Positions 34,156 to 46,268 of a stretch of 64,000 bases of DNA are shown here, piece by piece. This DNA is from Datura wrightii. Taxonomy: Eukaryota; Streptophyta; Magnoliopsida; Solanales; Solanaceae. Below the pieces are notes generated by a model that did no database searches, was not told the origin of the DNA, and saw only the letters and a list, made by a program, of their open reading frames with translations. The DNA lies in contig JASDFA010000010.1 in the NCBI GenBank assembly GCA_035772735.1, positions 33,729,501 to 33,793,500 of the forward strand, written 5' to 3'. Position 1 is the first letter of the stretch. Each line of letters opens with the position of its first letter. A program made the position numbers and the translations under genes.

Positions 34156-35696
34156 CATTTTTACCTTAAAAACTTTAATGTTTTTGTTATTTTTGATTTG
34201 ATAGGTAGATTGGATAAAAAACAAGGAGAAGGAGAAGGAGAACAAGGCAGACACTGTGCTGGACTGGCGAACCGCCGGTCCACATGTGCGAAGCGCTGCT
34301 TGAACAATAGTTAAGGGCAGAAAGCTGGGAAAGAAGAAGGAAAATCGGCAATTCACTGGCTGAACACCAGTGTCAAACCGCGAACCACCCGATGCAACAC
34401 CGTACAAATTAGAACCTCTGGGATTTAAAGCATGACTGACGAAATGTAGGTTTCAACCCATGAACCGCTAGTCAACCGCCACATACAAAGTAGTAAACTA
34501 AAGAGGGTGATGGACACCTACGTTAAAGTGTCGAAATGTCGGTTCTCACTGGTGACCGCCAGTTAAACATAGTTCAAGGCATGCAATGTATTTAAAATAT
34601 TGACCAATCTGTTGACCAATCTAACCCATGGATTTAAAAAAATCTGTTCAAACCTTTCCAACTCCCCCAAAACCCTTTTTTCGTCTTTTCCTCTTCCCTA
34701 TTAAACTTTTTAACTTCCCAATATAGCACATATCCACCTTCCCACCATTAAACCACCTCCTCACCTACCGCTCATCTCCACTCCTTCTATCCTATAAATT
34801 CTTCATTCCTATTTACTTTATTTCACCACTCCTCACTCATCTTATCTCTAAACTAAAGCAAGTGTCTTGTGGAAAATCCACTGTTGGTCATCACCAAGCT
34901 TCAATCTCTCTTTGCTCTTTGCTGTCAAACTCATTCGGTATGTATGTCATATTTGATTTTGCTTAATGTTTGAGGATTTGAACACATTTGAGCATGCTAA
35001 GTTAGAAATTCCCCTATTCATGTTCCTCATTACCCTATTCTTATGGTTTTCATTGATTGTATATTTTTCATACTGTAGGTATGTGGGGTATTGATAAAAT
35101 ATTGAATATTAATGTGGGTATCCTCTTGATTTTAGTTGGGGTTAAGTCTGAGTAGCCCCAAGTGCTTAAATTGTATGATTTTCCCGATGATAGATAGAGT
35201 GACGTCTTTCTTAAGGGTAAAATGTCATTTTTCTTGTGTTTTTGTTTTATTGGGTGAGTAAGCCATGACTGCGAATGATTTTTTCTTAACTAAGTTTGGG
35301 GGTGAAATGGATTGAACAGAGTTCACTGGCGAACTACCATTCAGGCCCGACAAGATGCCGAATGAACCATCAGTTGATGTACAAATCTTTAGGCCACTAC
35401 CTCAGACCTGCATTTCACTAGCGCTCTGCAGGTCTAGACTGAGAAATACTAGTGTGGCACCGGTGAACACTATTTCCCCAGTCCACTGTAATGGATAGGC
35501 GTCTAACCGACACCTCGCGGGTCTTCACATGCATACCGTCGGTGCTGCCAACCATTAACTTTTGAACCTTTCAATTTGTTTGTCATACAATTTTCATAAT
35601 TTCTTGCCTTAGTTTAGAACAGATGTTCATTTTTTACTTTTCATTAAAAAACAAAACGAAATATTGTTTTGTGGCACTAACATAGCTTTGAAATTT
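34156..35696 (+). other. TE6 internal non-coding region
   Basis: No credible ORF. It contains scattered ACCGCCGGT, CACTGG and CACCGGTG (35458-35465) motifs that recur in the TE6 LTR. A polypurine-like AAGTTTGGGGG at 35292-35302 resembles the terminal tract AAGTTTGGG at 39106. Confidence 0.6.
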
Positions 35697-37095
35697 ATGA
35701 TTTCATCTAAACAACCAAGCAAAGGGAAGGCCCTAGCGACATCTAAAAGCAAGGGCAAGGGTGACACCAGCCCCCACCAAAACTAGAGAAGCCATTATCT
35801 TCTGCGTGCTCGACATGGAGGGGCACTATGCTCTTTGCAAGGAGCACTTTACCACGGTAGAGAAGTGCTTCGACTTGGTAGGGATGCAGGGTGACTTCCC
35901 AATATCACAACGCAATTTACTGACAGCCAATGGTATGGCTTTTCCAATCCTATTCCAAATTTCTACCCTAGCCTAGTGCCCGAGTTTTATGCATCATACC
36001 AGGCTAGGCAGGAGAGCATGCATCATAGAGGCAAGGTTGACAAATTCCCTCTTCCTTCAGTTATGCTGAGGGGTGTGGAAGCTAATATCACATCGATGAC
36101 CATTAATTCTTTATTTAGGGAGGAGGAAACTGACTTAAGGACTGAGTATGTCGCCAGAATCACCGACAAAGAGGATCAGTTCAGTTGGATTGCGCCTACC
36201 ATTGTCGGTGACACACCTTTCTACACTTCTATGGGTGGAAAGATCTCCCGAGACTTTATTTGCAGCCACATCATGCCCTTAAAGAATGAGCAGTGGGTAA
36301 ATTTGGAGGAGGTCATCCTCATCACTTACTTCATGAGAGGGGTCCCCATAAACTTTGGGGAATTAGTGGCTATTCAGATGAAGAGAAAGGTGAGGAAATC
36401 TGGAACCTCAATTCCCTATGTTGTGCTCATATCCCAACTTTTCCTTCGAGTAGGAGAGCCACTTTTATTGGTTGAGACCCCTAGAGCCGCTACTAGTATG
36501 ATCACTGTTGATAGAAAGAGAGATGTGGATGTTCCCAAGAGCAAGAGAAAATGGATGCAAGCCTTCAAGGTCCCCGAGGAGTCCATCTCTCATGGTTTAG
36601 AGCAGGCCCCTGTGGCCCCCGATCTCAATATGCCACATCCTTAGGCATCAGCCAGGCTTTCGCAAAAGCACCTACTACGGGAGCCTCACCTTCTCCCACA
36701 TCTTATCACCCAAGTAGCCTCCACAAACTCATGAACATGACACACTCCCATGAGAACCAGCTCCAGAAATTGGCTAAAAGTCTCCTTGCTCTTGTTGCCA
36801 AAATGGTGAAAAAGGAGATGAAGTCGATGTATGATAGCTTGAGCAAGTTGTGCTCTCGCATGGATGTTGTGGAGGGGGCTATCACTTTTCTATAGGATTA
36901 AATGAGGAAATAGAAAGGTCAGACCTCAATGAGATTCCCTACCTAAGCACGCTTGACGCAGCTATGGCCACCCCTTCTATAGCTCGAGGCCCCATAGATG
37001 ACTTGTTCGAGGGATTAGGGAATGAAAAGGAGGATTTGAGAAATGATGGGCGTGATGGGGTTGACGAGGCAGAGGATGACAATGATGATGAGTGA
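35697..37095 (+). pseudogene. TE6 ORF3, env-position protein, frameshifted
   Basis: ATG at 35697 gives a basic start (MISSKQPSKGKALATSKSKG) like that of the TE3 ORF3. The frame then jumps between 35761-35976 and 35976-36644, the longest intact piece (222 codons). It finishes at 37095 with an acidic tail (EAEDDNDDE). The middle (VMLRGVEANITSMTINSLF ... HIMPLKNEQWVNLEEVILIT) has the spacing of the same plant-transposon domain, though the sequence has diverged far from TE3. Function unknown. Confidence 0.6.
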
Positions 37096-39118
37096 GCACT
37101 TCAGGGAGTTTTTATCCTCACTTGTTTTGTATGCATATATTGGGGATAATGTATTGTTTTTGTTGGGGTGGGTTGAGTGTATCTCTTTTGTTGTCATTAA
37201 TGTTGATGTTGCCCTTGTCAGGCTTTTATTTTGAGTTGTGATGGTTGTTGAGTCCTTATCGGGCTTTTATTCTTGATGACTGATGTTGCCCTTGTCGTGC
37301 TATTGTTTTGAAAATTGTTTTGGGTTGTTGAGCCTTTGTTGGGCTCAAGATGAATGAAATGAAAAAAAATTATTCTTGAATTATTAGTGCAAATGATTGG
37401 GTCTTTGTTTAAATTTCCAAATGGTTTGTGACCCAAGTTTGATTTTCGCCTTTGTGAATAGTAGTTAGTGAATAAGCTTCGAGGGTTTTTTTATACAATG
37501 GTTCTTTCCCGAGGAGAAATTTCTTTTTCTTTTTTTTTATTGTCGAATCAGGTGACATTTTCAATGATAGATTGTGAGGTGGCTTTCTTAAGGAAAAATG
37601 TCATGTTTTTGAGTCTTGTTGAAATTATTTTTGAGAGGTACCACCAAAAAATTTTGTGTGGCATGGAAAAATGAATTTTGACGAAATGGGGCATTTGAAA
37701 TGGAAAATGTAGCACTCTCTTGTCATATATTGCACATTCCTTGTTTGGCTTATTGATTCACATGCTCAATTGTCTTAAGTCATAATCTGCTTGTGGTGAT
37801 GCATCGTGTGAACTCCTTAGAGTGTGATGCCTTGTATGGTGAGGTTGATTGAATGATTCCCATGCATATATGGTTGTCTAGAACTTGTCTTAAGTGTGAC
37901 TCGGGCGAAATACTAGATGTAGGTACACTTAAAACATGATTTTAGGATTTCTATTGCTAGTCATTTCACCCAAAATGACCTCCTTAAACATCTTTCTTTG
38001 CTAGTGAATGTTAATCCTTTGACCCTTTTTCTTGGAAACCATATTACAAGCCCAACGACCCTTTTTAATCCCCATGATTGGCACCCATCCTCCCTAGTTG
38101 CTAATGGTGAAAGAATGAAAAATGAGACTGCAAACCCATGAAATAGGGAGAAATAAAGAAATGTGTGAAAATGAGGTAAAATCCAATGTTTGGAGGTTTA
38201 CAAGAAAAGAGAGAAATGTGAGAGCTTCAATGTGAGGTAGCACCAAATTTTGATTAAAATGAGTGAATTAGTTGGTTGAAGAACCATTAATCATTGAAAG
38301 AGAAAAAATAGTGGAAGGTGTTACCTAACACCTCTTGCTTAGATGAGGCAAAATATGAAATCCAAAGGAGTTATAAGGATAGGTCTTTCTAAACAAAATA
38401 AGAAAAATGATGAACAAGGAGAGATGAGGAAGTGATGTCAAGAGAAGGAGGGGATGTTGTAAGTGTCCACAAAAAGACACTAGGGAGGTTCTAACCACTA
38501 CAACTCATAGTTTATCATACCTTAACCCCTATCCTTCATTATGACCCCCAAGTCCTAATTGAATTTGAGTGTAGCAACTCTACATTGGTAGCAAGTTACA
38601 TGAAGGGCAAGCCTGTGGTCAAGTTATGTGCATGGAGAATTTCTTTATCAGAGTGAGTGTAATTATCTTATTCTATAATCAGTTGTGTGTGCCTTTCTTG
38701 ATGATAAAAAAGGGATTCTCTCTTCTCGTGAGTGGCATCACCCCCTTGGAGAACATGCTTGCATTTGTGTAAAAAAGTGATTGGAACATGAGTGTTGTGA
38801 GCTTTAAGACAAGCTTTGAATACGAATTTGTAATGATTTGAGATGCTATGTGTTCTTGTTTTGATAAACCATGCCCTTGTTTTGAAGAAAAATAACATTT
38901 GTGAATCATGCCTATTCATTATGGTTACCTCTTAAAACTTTTGCAACATGTTTTGGGGAGTCTCTTCTCTTTTCCTTGAGTCGGTGAGCATTTTTGGGTT
39001 GTCTTGGGCTCAGTGGTCCTTGGTGCACAGACTCATATGATATAACATATTGTTCCATTTGCTCAGCTGTAAAGAATTGCATTACTTGAGGACAAGCAAT
39101 GGTTCAAGTTTGGGCGTT
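37096..39118 (+). other. TE6 3' non-coding region with polypurine tract
   Basis: AT-rich, no credible ORF. AAGTTTGGG at 39106-39114 precedes the LTR by four bases. A GTTGGGGTGGG tract at about 37163 directly after ORF3 may be the counterpart of the post-ORF3 tract in TE3. Confidence 0.6.
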
Positions 39119-40562
39119 TGATGAGTTGGTAATTTACCAACTCATTAGACTCTTAGACATGAGTTTTTGTTTGGTTTTCAAGTCATTTAGGTGGATTTTA
39201 TGCTCTTTCTCCTTGATCTTTATAGGTATTTACTTGAGTAGAGAAAACATGAAATTGAACAAAAGCATAAAAATTGAGATGAGGACCGGTGCTTCACCAA
39301 AGTACACTAGAAAAATGCCGGCTAATCGCAGAAAGCTACTATGCTGAAGAAAAATGGCACCGGTGGACCACGGATCAACACCGGCGAATCACCGGTGCTA
39401 ACGCCAAATTGATCCAGAACCCACTGGCCACTAGATGCGAAAGACTGGCACACTATTGATCAGTATCGGTGAATCGCCGGTGATTCGCATGTGAGGTCCA
39501 TCAGAAAAGGGAAAAAGCATCTGGTTTAGAAAAAGACGAGCATTTTTTACCCGACTTTTGTATATTTTTAAAATCAGAACTGAACATTCTATTCCACATC
39601 ATTATTCCATTGTATTGAATATTGAATAGAAAGTAGATAGAAGTTGGGGAATTGAATTGTAGAGAGAGAAATTTTTATCTTCTTCTTTGAAAAGGTAGAA
39701 AAACTCTATTGGAGATCAAAATCTTGCGCTTGAACTTTTTTTTTACTCATTTTGTTGAATGGATATTTAATTATTACTTAATTCAAAGTCTTCTTCTACT
39801 TAAGTTAGTAGCTAAATTTCTTGCTAGGGGTGTGTGAATATTTGGGTTTGATTTGGATTAGGTATTGTTTAACTGATCTTATATTTACTCAATTTATATA
39901 ATTATAGTGTTTCCTTTGATTTTTAATATAAATACTCATAGTTGAAAATGTGGGTTGAATTTACTTACTCTAATTTTGCTTGACAAGGGATTTAGAGTAT
40001 GGGTGAGGAAACACTAGTGGATAATTGGGTGTTGAGCATGTGGGGTTGGGCTAGAGATAATCAAAACCATTTGTCACACACCCATTGAGAATAAAAGCTA
40101 TAAATAGTTGTTTCATACCCAAGTTGTTGTGGTTGTTATGAAAAGGACTTTGGATTTTGAGAAAATCCAAGGTATAAGGCACCTAATTAGTTAAAAAACA
40201 TCAGGTGCCACCTCGTAAACAACTAATTATACTATTGAGTAATGCTAGGAGCTATTAGCAATTCCAATGTGATGATACCTCTTCAATATCACACCCCTAC
40301 TATTCTCTCCTTTGATATTTTCTACGCTTTATCCCAGTTCTTGTGTGTGAATTTGTAGTTCAATTAACAAGTTGTGATTTTCCCAATTTTTACTTTATTG
40401 GTTTTGAGATACTGATGCAAGTTACTTCAACTTTATAGACAACTCTTACGTGATCAACTACTATTCCATGTGGAATTTGACCCCGACACCCGCCGGATAT
40501 ATTTGTTTTACCAATGGCCATTTACACTCTTTTGATAAGAGGGGTGAATTTGGATGTTATCA
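39119..40562 (+). repeat. TE6 3' LTR
   Basis: About 1444 bp, starting TGATGAG and ending GTTATCA. It opens with a perfect 12-bp inverted repeat (39121-39145, ATGAGTTGGTAA and its complement around one T). CACCGG palindromes cluster at 39285-39490, and a TGTGGAATTTGACCCCGAC segment lies near the end. The element's other LTR is not in the window. The end coordinate is inferred from the TGAT/ATCA termini. Confidence 0.75.
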
Positions 40563-41664
40563 ATCATTTTAGCATCTACTTACGCTCAATAATAAATTAT
40601 GCTTGAATGACTTCGTAGTTTGATGAAAGAAGAATTTTCTTCTTAGTTCTTATGTATTTGGAGAATATGTTTGTTTTGGTGGTATCATTCATTGCACTAC
40701 TAGATGAGCTGACTGATTTGGAAAACAGAGGGTCTTTAACACTCCTTTATGTGAGCAGGTATCTGTAGCTTATCTACCATATTCCATGTCCATTCTAGCC
40801 CTTTTTCGGTGAAAGACCTTAGAAATAAATCAATAATAGTAGCTATTTCATTGTGTTTATGATTTATTTTATTCTACAGATTATTTTGTGCAATTTTCTT
40901 TGTTTATGGTTTCTTTTTTCCTTTGGAAAACATATTCTTGTGATATTTCTACGCTAAAAAAATCATTTAAGGACTTGAGGTTTCATTCAAAATCTATGAA
41001 GTGGTGCTGCTTTATGGATTATCCAAACTAATATATTATATATTTTGGGGTATACTGCATTTTCTTTTCACATTTTGTGTCTCTCTTCACTAAATGCGTT
41101 TTTACTTTTAGTGGGGAAATGTTTGAGGTGGGATTTCCCTTTTTTCTTCTAGGTACTAGGACAAGGATGATGATCTGTTTATATATCTGTTTCTTTTCCT
41201 TTAAACCTATCTTATCCTATGTATAAGAGGTGTAAAAATGCACATACATGTGTTAGTTTATACAAGTCTCTTCAATTTGCAATGAAGGGTTGAACTAAAA
41301 AGAAAGATCTTTTGGTTTTATCTATAAACTTTTTCTGAAAATGTTTTCTCTAAAATTTGTTTCGATAATAGTAGTCTTCTTTTACTTGCATTTGAATGAA
41401 ACACTGCTTGTCCATGTCATTGCATCATTCTATGGGTTCTTTCTTTTTCTCTTATGAATTTGTATGGTTATTCTCTCTTTTATAATTTTTGTTGGATATA
41501 AGTAACTTAAATGTTTGGATTGAAGTTTCTTCTTTTAAGTGAGACATGGTTGAAGTACAACATCACTATTGAACTTTCGTAATAATAGGTGCACTAAATT
41601 TATTCATGCTACTCAATCTGCTTATGGCAAAAAGATGTGAAGTTTAAAGTTATCTTATTTCCTT

Positions 41665-41700
41665 TTTTTTTGGGGGGGGGGGGGTTCTCTTTTTTTTTTT
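41665..41700. repeat. homopolymer cluster (T, G13, T)
   Basis: A run of T, then 13 G (41672-41684), then TTCTC and a run of at least ten T. Simple low-complexity sequence. Confidence 0.8.
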
Positions 41701-42695
41701 TCAAATTTGTGACTTTCTTTTCTCGATTGACTAGGTTTTGTATGTGTAATTGACAGACAGTGCAAGGAACAAGAATGTGGGGTTTTAGTTCAAACACTAG
41801 TTGTTCGGAGTTAACTGGTTATCTTACATCTACCCAGAGGCATTAGTTTGCTATTGTTCGTGTGTTCTCTTCCTTACCCTTTATTTATTTCTCATCATTA
41901 CATATTGGTTCTCTAGTTAGGCTGATTTTCTTTTTGTACTCTCCCCATGGTTGCTTGGTTAGTGCCTACATTTTAGTAATCTCTTTGTCTCAATTTGCTT
42001 AGCATGTTTGATACTTTCCTGGATTTAGAAACTATTTATTATTTCATTCTCATTCTACCAGTGTTGTGACCCGATGAAAAATATATATTTAGCTTTTTCA
42101 GAGAAACTAATATGGATGTTTTGGTGATTGAAAATGAACAACAAATTTTTTTATTTAGCAAACCAATTATTGGGCATCAATGAATACAAAAGAAAGGATT
42201 AAAATGGAAAAAAAGATGAAGAAACAATTGGATGTAAAAGTAGTCCTCAATCTGTTCCACTTTATGTACACTCTTTCCTTTTTAGTATGTCTAAAGAGGA
42301 ATGACATTTCTATATTTATTTGAAACACTTTAACTTTAAAAATCACATCTTTTAGACATAATATCATGATTTTATGGCCATAAAATTTTCTTGCTCATGT
42401 TCTTCCTTATTAGTTATCATCATCTGCTTCATCAATACCTTTTTCTTTGCTTTTCTGCTGATATGAACAAAAAATTTCATGAATATAAATGGCTCGTGGA
42501 AAACCATTACTAGAGTTTTTACCTTCTTCACTTAAAGCACACATGTTATAGCTTCTGTGTAGTTCAGTGAAGTCATGGCATGAAGATGACAGGATGCTAT
42601 TTGTCTTAATATCTTTTTTTTTGGTTTCTTGTGTATTATTTATGTTGCTAAATTCATTTGCAAACTTATTTTATTTTCATTTCCTAATCTTGCAG

Positions 42696-44242
42696 AGAAA
42701 TAGTCATGAATCCATAAGGGTGTTCAAGAAAAAGCAAGAAAGTTAAGAACTTAAACTATGTGCCGGCTGGAGCACTTACATCATTGTTAAAGAAAAAGGT
42801 TTTGAATCGCAAGACCAAGTAGAACTCAGACTTCAGTTCAGCTAATCAAGATATAAATTCAATTCAAAAGCATCACAAGCACAAGCAAAACTTAATTGGA
42901 ACAAGGGCAACATGTTTCTTTGGATTCTACCTTTCTAGCAAAACAAACAACACATAAACAAGTGCAATAGGTAGTGCCAAATTCCACCATTCCCGCATCA
43001 CAAGTAGCACATGAACAAGTTCAACAAGTACTACTAAATTCCACCACTCCTACATCATAAGAATCACATAAACAAGTGCAACAAGAATCGCAACCTCCCA
43101 CCACTCCTACATTGCAAGTAGTTCAGGAATAAATGCAACGTGATCCACAGAATTCTTCCAATCTTGAATGAAATAACCAACCTGAGGGAAAAGGAAAGAA
43201 TATGTTGATTTTTACTAGTTTTAAAATTATTTTTTAACTTCGCACAAATAATACATGAGAAATTAGGCACTTGTTTTAAAATTTCTCAATTAGAAGATTG
43301 CTCGGTTTATTGTCTGCATAAGTATAAACTCTTTGGTTCGTATTATTGTAGGCCCTTCCACTAACAAAAGAAAAAGAGGTGGAACACAAAGGCAAAGTGT
43401 ATATGGACGGAGTGAACATAAAATGATCGTGCTAAATAAGTTGAACCAGCCCATTAGTCCTACTGAATCAATTATTAAAGAGTTGGACAACCTTCTTGGC
43501 ATATTGGTAATAAATGAGAAATTTTGTCTTGTTAATGTACTTGATTGGAGGAAGTTGAAAACCCACGACTATATGTGGAACTATATCATGGTTTGAAGTT
43601 CTCAATGTTTTGATTTTTAGTTGAAAATATTTCACATCTTTTGCGCTAACACAGTTGCACAAAAATGTAGGAGAAATATGATATTCCTAAAGTTGGAAAA
43701 GATTATTCTTTGTGGCTACTAGAAGAAGGAAACCTGGTCGAGTATACAAGCACTCATATGAAGATATGACTAGCAAAATAGTATGAAATTTTCAAATTAA
43801 AAGTTTATCAAGATCATTTGTTTTTTCTTAAATATTGGATGAGTGGTAATTTACTTTAACTCTCTATCTTGTATCTGCTTTGTAGGCTGAAATGGAGAGA
43901 ATAGAAACTTTAGAAAGTGAAGATGGTAGTAAATCATTAGTTGACGCATTTGCAGCAGTTACGAGACTTGATTATCCAATCTCTTGAAAGAGAAAATGGG
44001 AGATTTTTGACCCTCTTCAAATGTTACTGATAAGGTAATGCAAAAAAAAAATAAAAGAAATGGAAGAGAGGATGCAAAAAATAATGCAAGAAAAATTCAA
44101 TGTGCAAAAGGACACCATGGAACAAGATATTACAATAAGCATCATTGCACAACTTCAGCGTCTAAATCTAGGATTAACACTTGATCTTAACATGCTAAGA
44201 TGCAATGGTCATTCACCGGGAGAAGAGGTTTCTATCAACTAA
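42696..44242 (+). pseudogene. CACTA-associated gene, Transposase_24 (PttA/En/Spm)-like
   Basis: Exon-like pieces after a TGCAG acceptor at 42695. They are: an N-terminal repeat region (to about 43140); 43351-43596 (GPSTNKRKRGG ... VLNKLNQPIS ... LVNVLDWRKL ... YMWNYIM, the pattern of the plant Transposase_24 core); 43670-43800 (EKYDIPKVGKDYSLWLLEEG); 43887-43986; and a coiled-coil-like tail at 44054-44242 ending SPGEEVSIN. GT/AG-like borders separate several pieces. Stops at 42974, 43046 and 43986 suggest it is dead. The family is associated with CACTA elements as the second gene. The exact role is not established here. Confidence 0.55.
42951..43121 (+). repeat. three 57-bp in-frame tandem repeats
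   Basis: Units 42951-43007, 43008-43064 and 43065-43121, each starting CACAT(A/G)AACAAGT and ending in a CA(C/T)TCC(C/T)-type stretch. 57 bases equal 19 codons, so the frame (HKQVQQ...TTPT) is kept across units. Confidence 0.85.
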
Positions 44243-44280
44243 TCAATCTCCCATGGATGGGTAGTAACAATTAAGTTTAG

Positions 44281-44352
44281 TACTTCTTCTCCTTCCTCCT
44301 CCTCCTTATACTGCTTCTCGTCCTTCTTCCTTCTTCTATTCTTCTTCTTCTA
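44281..44352. repeat. pyrimidine-rich CTT/CCT tract
   Basis: Imperfect TTC/CCT repeats directly downstream of the CACTA gene. Low complexity. Confidence 0.7.
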
Positions 44353-46157
44353 GGACTATTTTATTCTTTCATCACCCACAAACTAGGGTGTTTGGACCAG
44401 TAGTAACTGAACTGCTTTTCATCATTATTTTTCATATTATTAGAGTAGTAATATAGACTAAAGATTTATTTTATTTTGACTGGGTTAGCTGTTAGGAAGT
44501 GAACTAAAAAAGTGGCACATGTTAGGAACTTTGATTTGTATGGCCCAGTTGTTACAGCTGTAAGCTGGAGAGACTCACTTTACTGCTTTTTTGGGGGTCA
44601 ATTAGCATCAACTTTTCATGGACATGCTTATTATGGTTGGTGCTTCTTGAAAAGAAAGAAGTCAACAAGAATGGGCAAAACTCTTTTCTAATGCCGGTTT
44701 TAGTGACTACAACATTATTCTGTACTAGAATGAAGATCTGTGACTGAGGTTTACCTATAATCCACTCTTATCACAAAAAGTTCAAATAACACAACTACAC
44801 AAGGCTTTGCCAAATTATGGATCGTTCCAATAATAGAAGGGTTGGCCATATAGTAGAAGAAAAATACTCTATGTTATGTTCCATTATTCCCCTATTTGTG
44901 TGTTATTGGAAATGTTATTTTTCATTTCCTGGTCGATGTGTTAACAAAGGAGCCTCTTGTATTATATTTTATACTTACTTTATCATATTGTGTTCTGAAT
45001 TTGTTTGAGAAAATATAATGAGTACTTATAATTATGACCTTGATGAAATTTCTCCTGTCTATGATCATCAGTGGAAGTTTACTAAAGGAGGGGAGAAGAA
45101 GAGAGAAAATATCATAGAACCTCCATGTACTGTGACTGGTTGATGATGTTGTATTTGTTGCTTTCCTAGTTATTGATTCACACAAATATTTCTTAGATTT
45201 TGCACTTCTTATGCATCCGTATTAGTTGTAAACTGCTGATTATAACCAATAATCTTTTTCTCAGGTTTGAAGTCTCCAAGACATTCATGTAATTTATAAC
45301 AATTACTTGTAATTGTAGTAATCAGTAATCACAGTATAGTTTACTTTTCCTGCACTATGAATCACAAAGCAAATCTGTTATGTGATTTGAATTTTCCTAA
45401 TTCCTTTGGCTCTTTTTGAGATAAATAGATAATCATTGCTTATTTATATTAGGACTTATGACTTAGGAGTATTGACCAAATATTTGATAACTCTAATTCA
45501 AATATAGTTGAGACAAGAGGAAGCCATCTATTAGTAGATACGGAAACTTCATCATAGACTTTATTGACTTTAAATTATGAAATGGTTTTCATTTAATTTT
45601 CCGTTGGTTAATAATTGAGGTTAATTTAATGTACATTTGATGTGGAATTGTGGTAAGTGCCTTATTCTTCCTCTTTGTTGACTCATCTGACTTTATTGAG
45701 TAGCAGTGGACAATGAACAATCAATCACTGACTCTGGGTTCTTGAGTAGAGAAATGGTGACTTGTGGGAACTGCATACGTGCTTAAAGGGTAATGACATT
45801 AGTTATCCTCTTTTTTAGGTGTTGAAGATAAAGAATAAGAGGAATAAAACAGTGAAGACCTTGACCTTATTTTAGAAGATTTTGCAATATTATTGATCGA
45901 TTTTCTAATGTTCTTTTTGGTATGGAATATTTTGAATTTTATACTAACTCTTGAAATCATGTAAAACATAACTCATAATTTGTACTTGAAAATTTTTCTT
46001 TAAGGGGTGCTTGTTGGATATTTTGGATTATGAATATTTATGAAGAAAGATTGTTTTGTGATTTATGTAATTTGTAGTGTATTATAATCTATTATATATG
46101 TAATTACTAGGGCTACTATATATTTAAACTAAATCATTGTAATAGCTTCACAAAAAC

Positions 46158-46268
46158 ACCAAAACCGTTCCAATAGGAAACCAAAACCATTGCAATAGGT
46201 CACCAAAACCATTGCAATAGGTCACCAAAACTGTTGCAATAGGTCACATAAACCGTTGCAATTAGGTT
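46158..46268 (+). repeat. CACTA subterminal repeats, 22-bp units
   Basis: Five head-to-tail units start at 46158, 46180, 46202, 46224 and 46246, with consensus ACCAAAACCRTTGCAATAGG plus TC. Scattered inverted copies of the GTTGCAAT and GCCATTG cores continue to the right end at 46716. In CACTA elements such repeats bind the element-encoded protein. Confidence 0.8.

Larger units (their letters stand above)
33524..40562 (+). mobile_element. TE6: deletion derivative of a Tat/Athila-like element
   Basis: The left end is cut by TE4. What remains is protease, the post-pol hairpin, 1.5 kb of non-coding sequence, a third ORF, a 2-kb 3' region, a polypurine tract and one LTR. RT, RNase H and integrase are absent, and the hairpin comes about 45 bases after the last protease-frame stop. 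It would depend on another element for copying. The missing left part could have held gag. Confidence 0.75.

Noticed and set aside
36293..36475. overlapping ORF inside TE6 ORF3
   Set aside because: Shadow frame of the longer 222-codon piece.
40695..40712. CACTACTAGATGAGCTG as the 5' end of the CACTA element
   Set aside because: Only the first ten bases fit the inverted end. No subterminal repeats follow, and the 3-base flanks (TTG and AGC) do not match as a target duplication.
41609..41797. minus-strand Lys/Pro-rich ORF
   Set aside because: Produced by the homopolymer cluster. No protein character.
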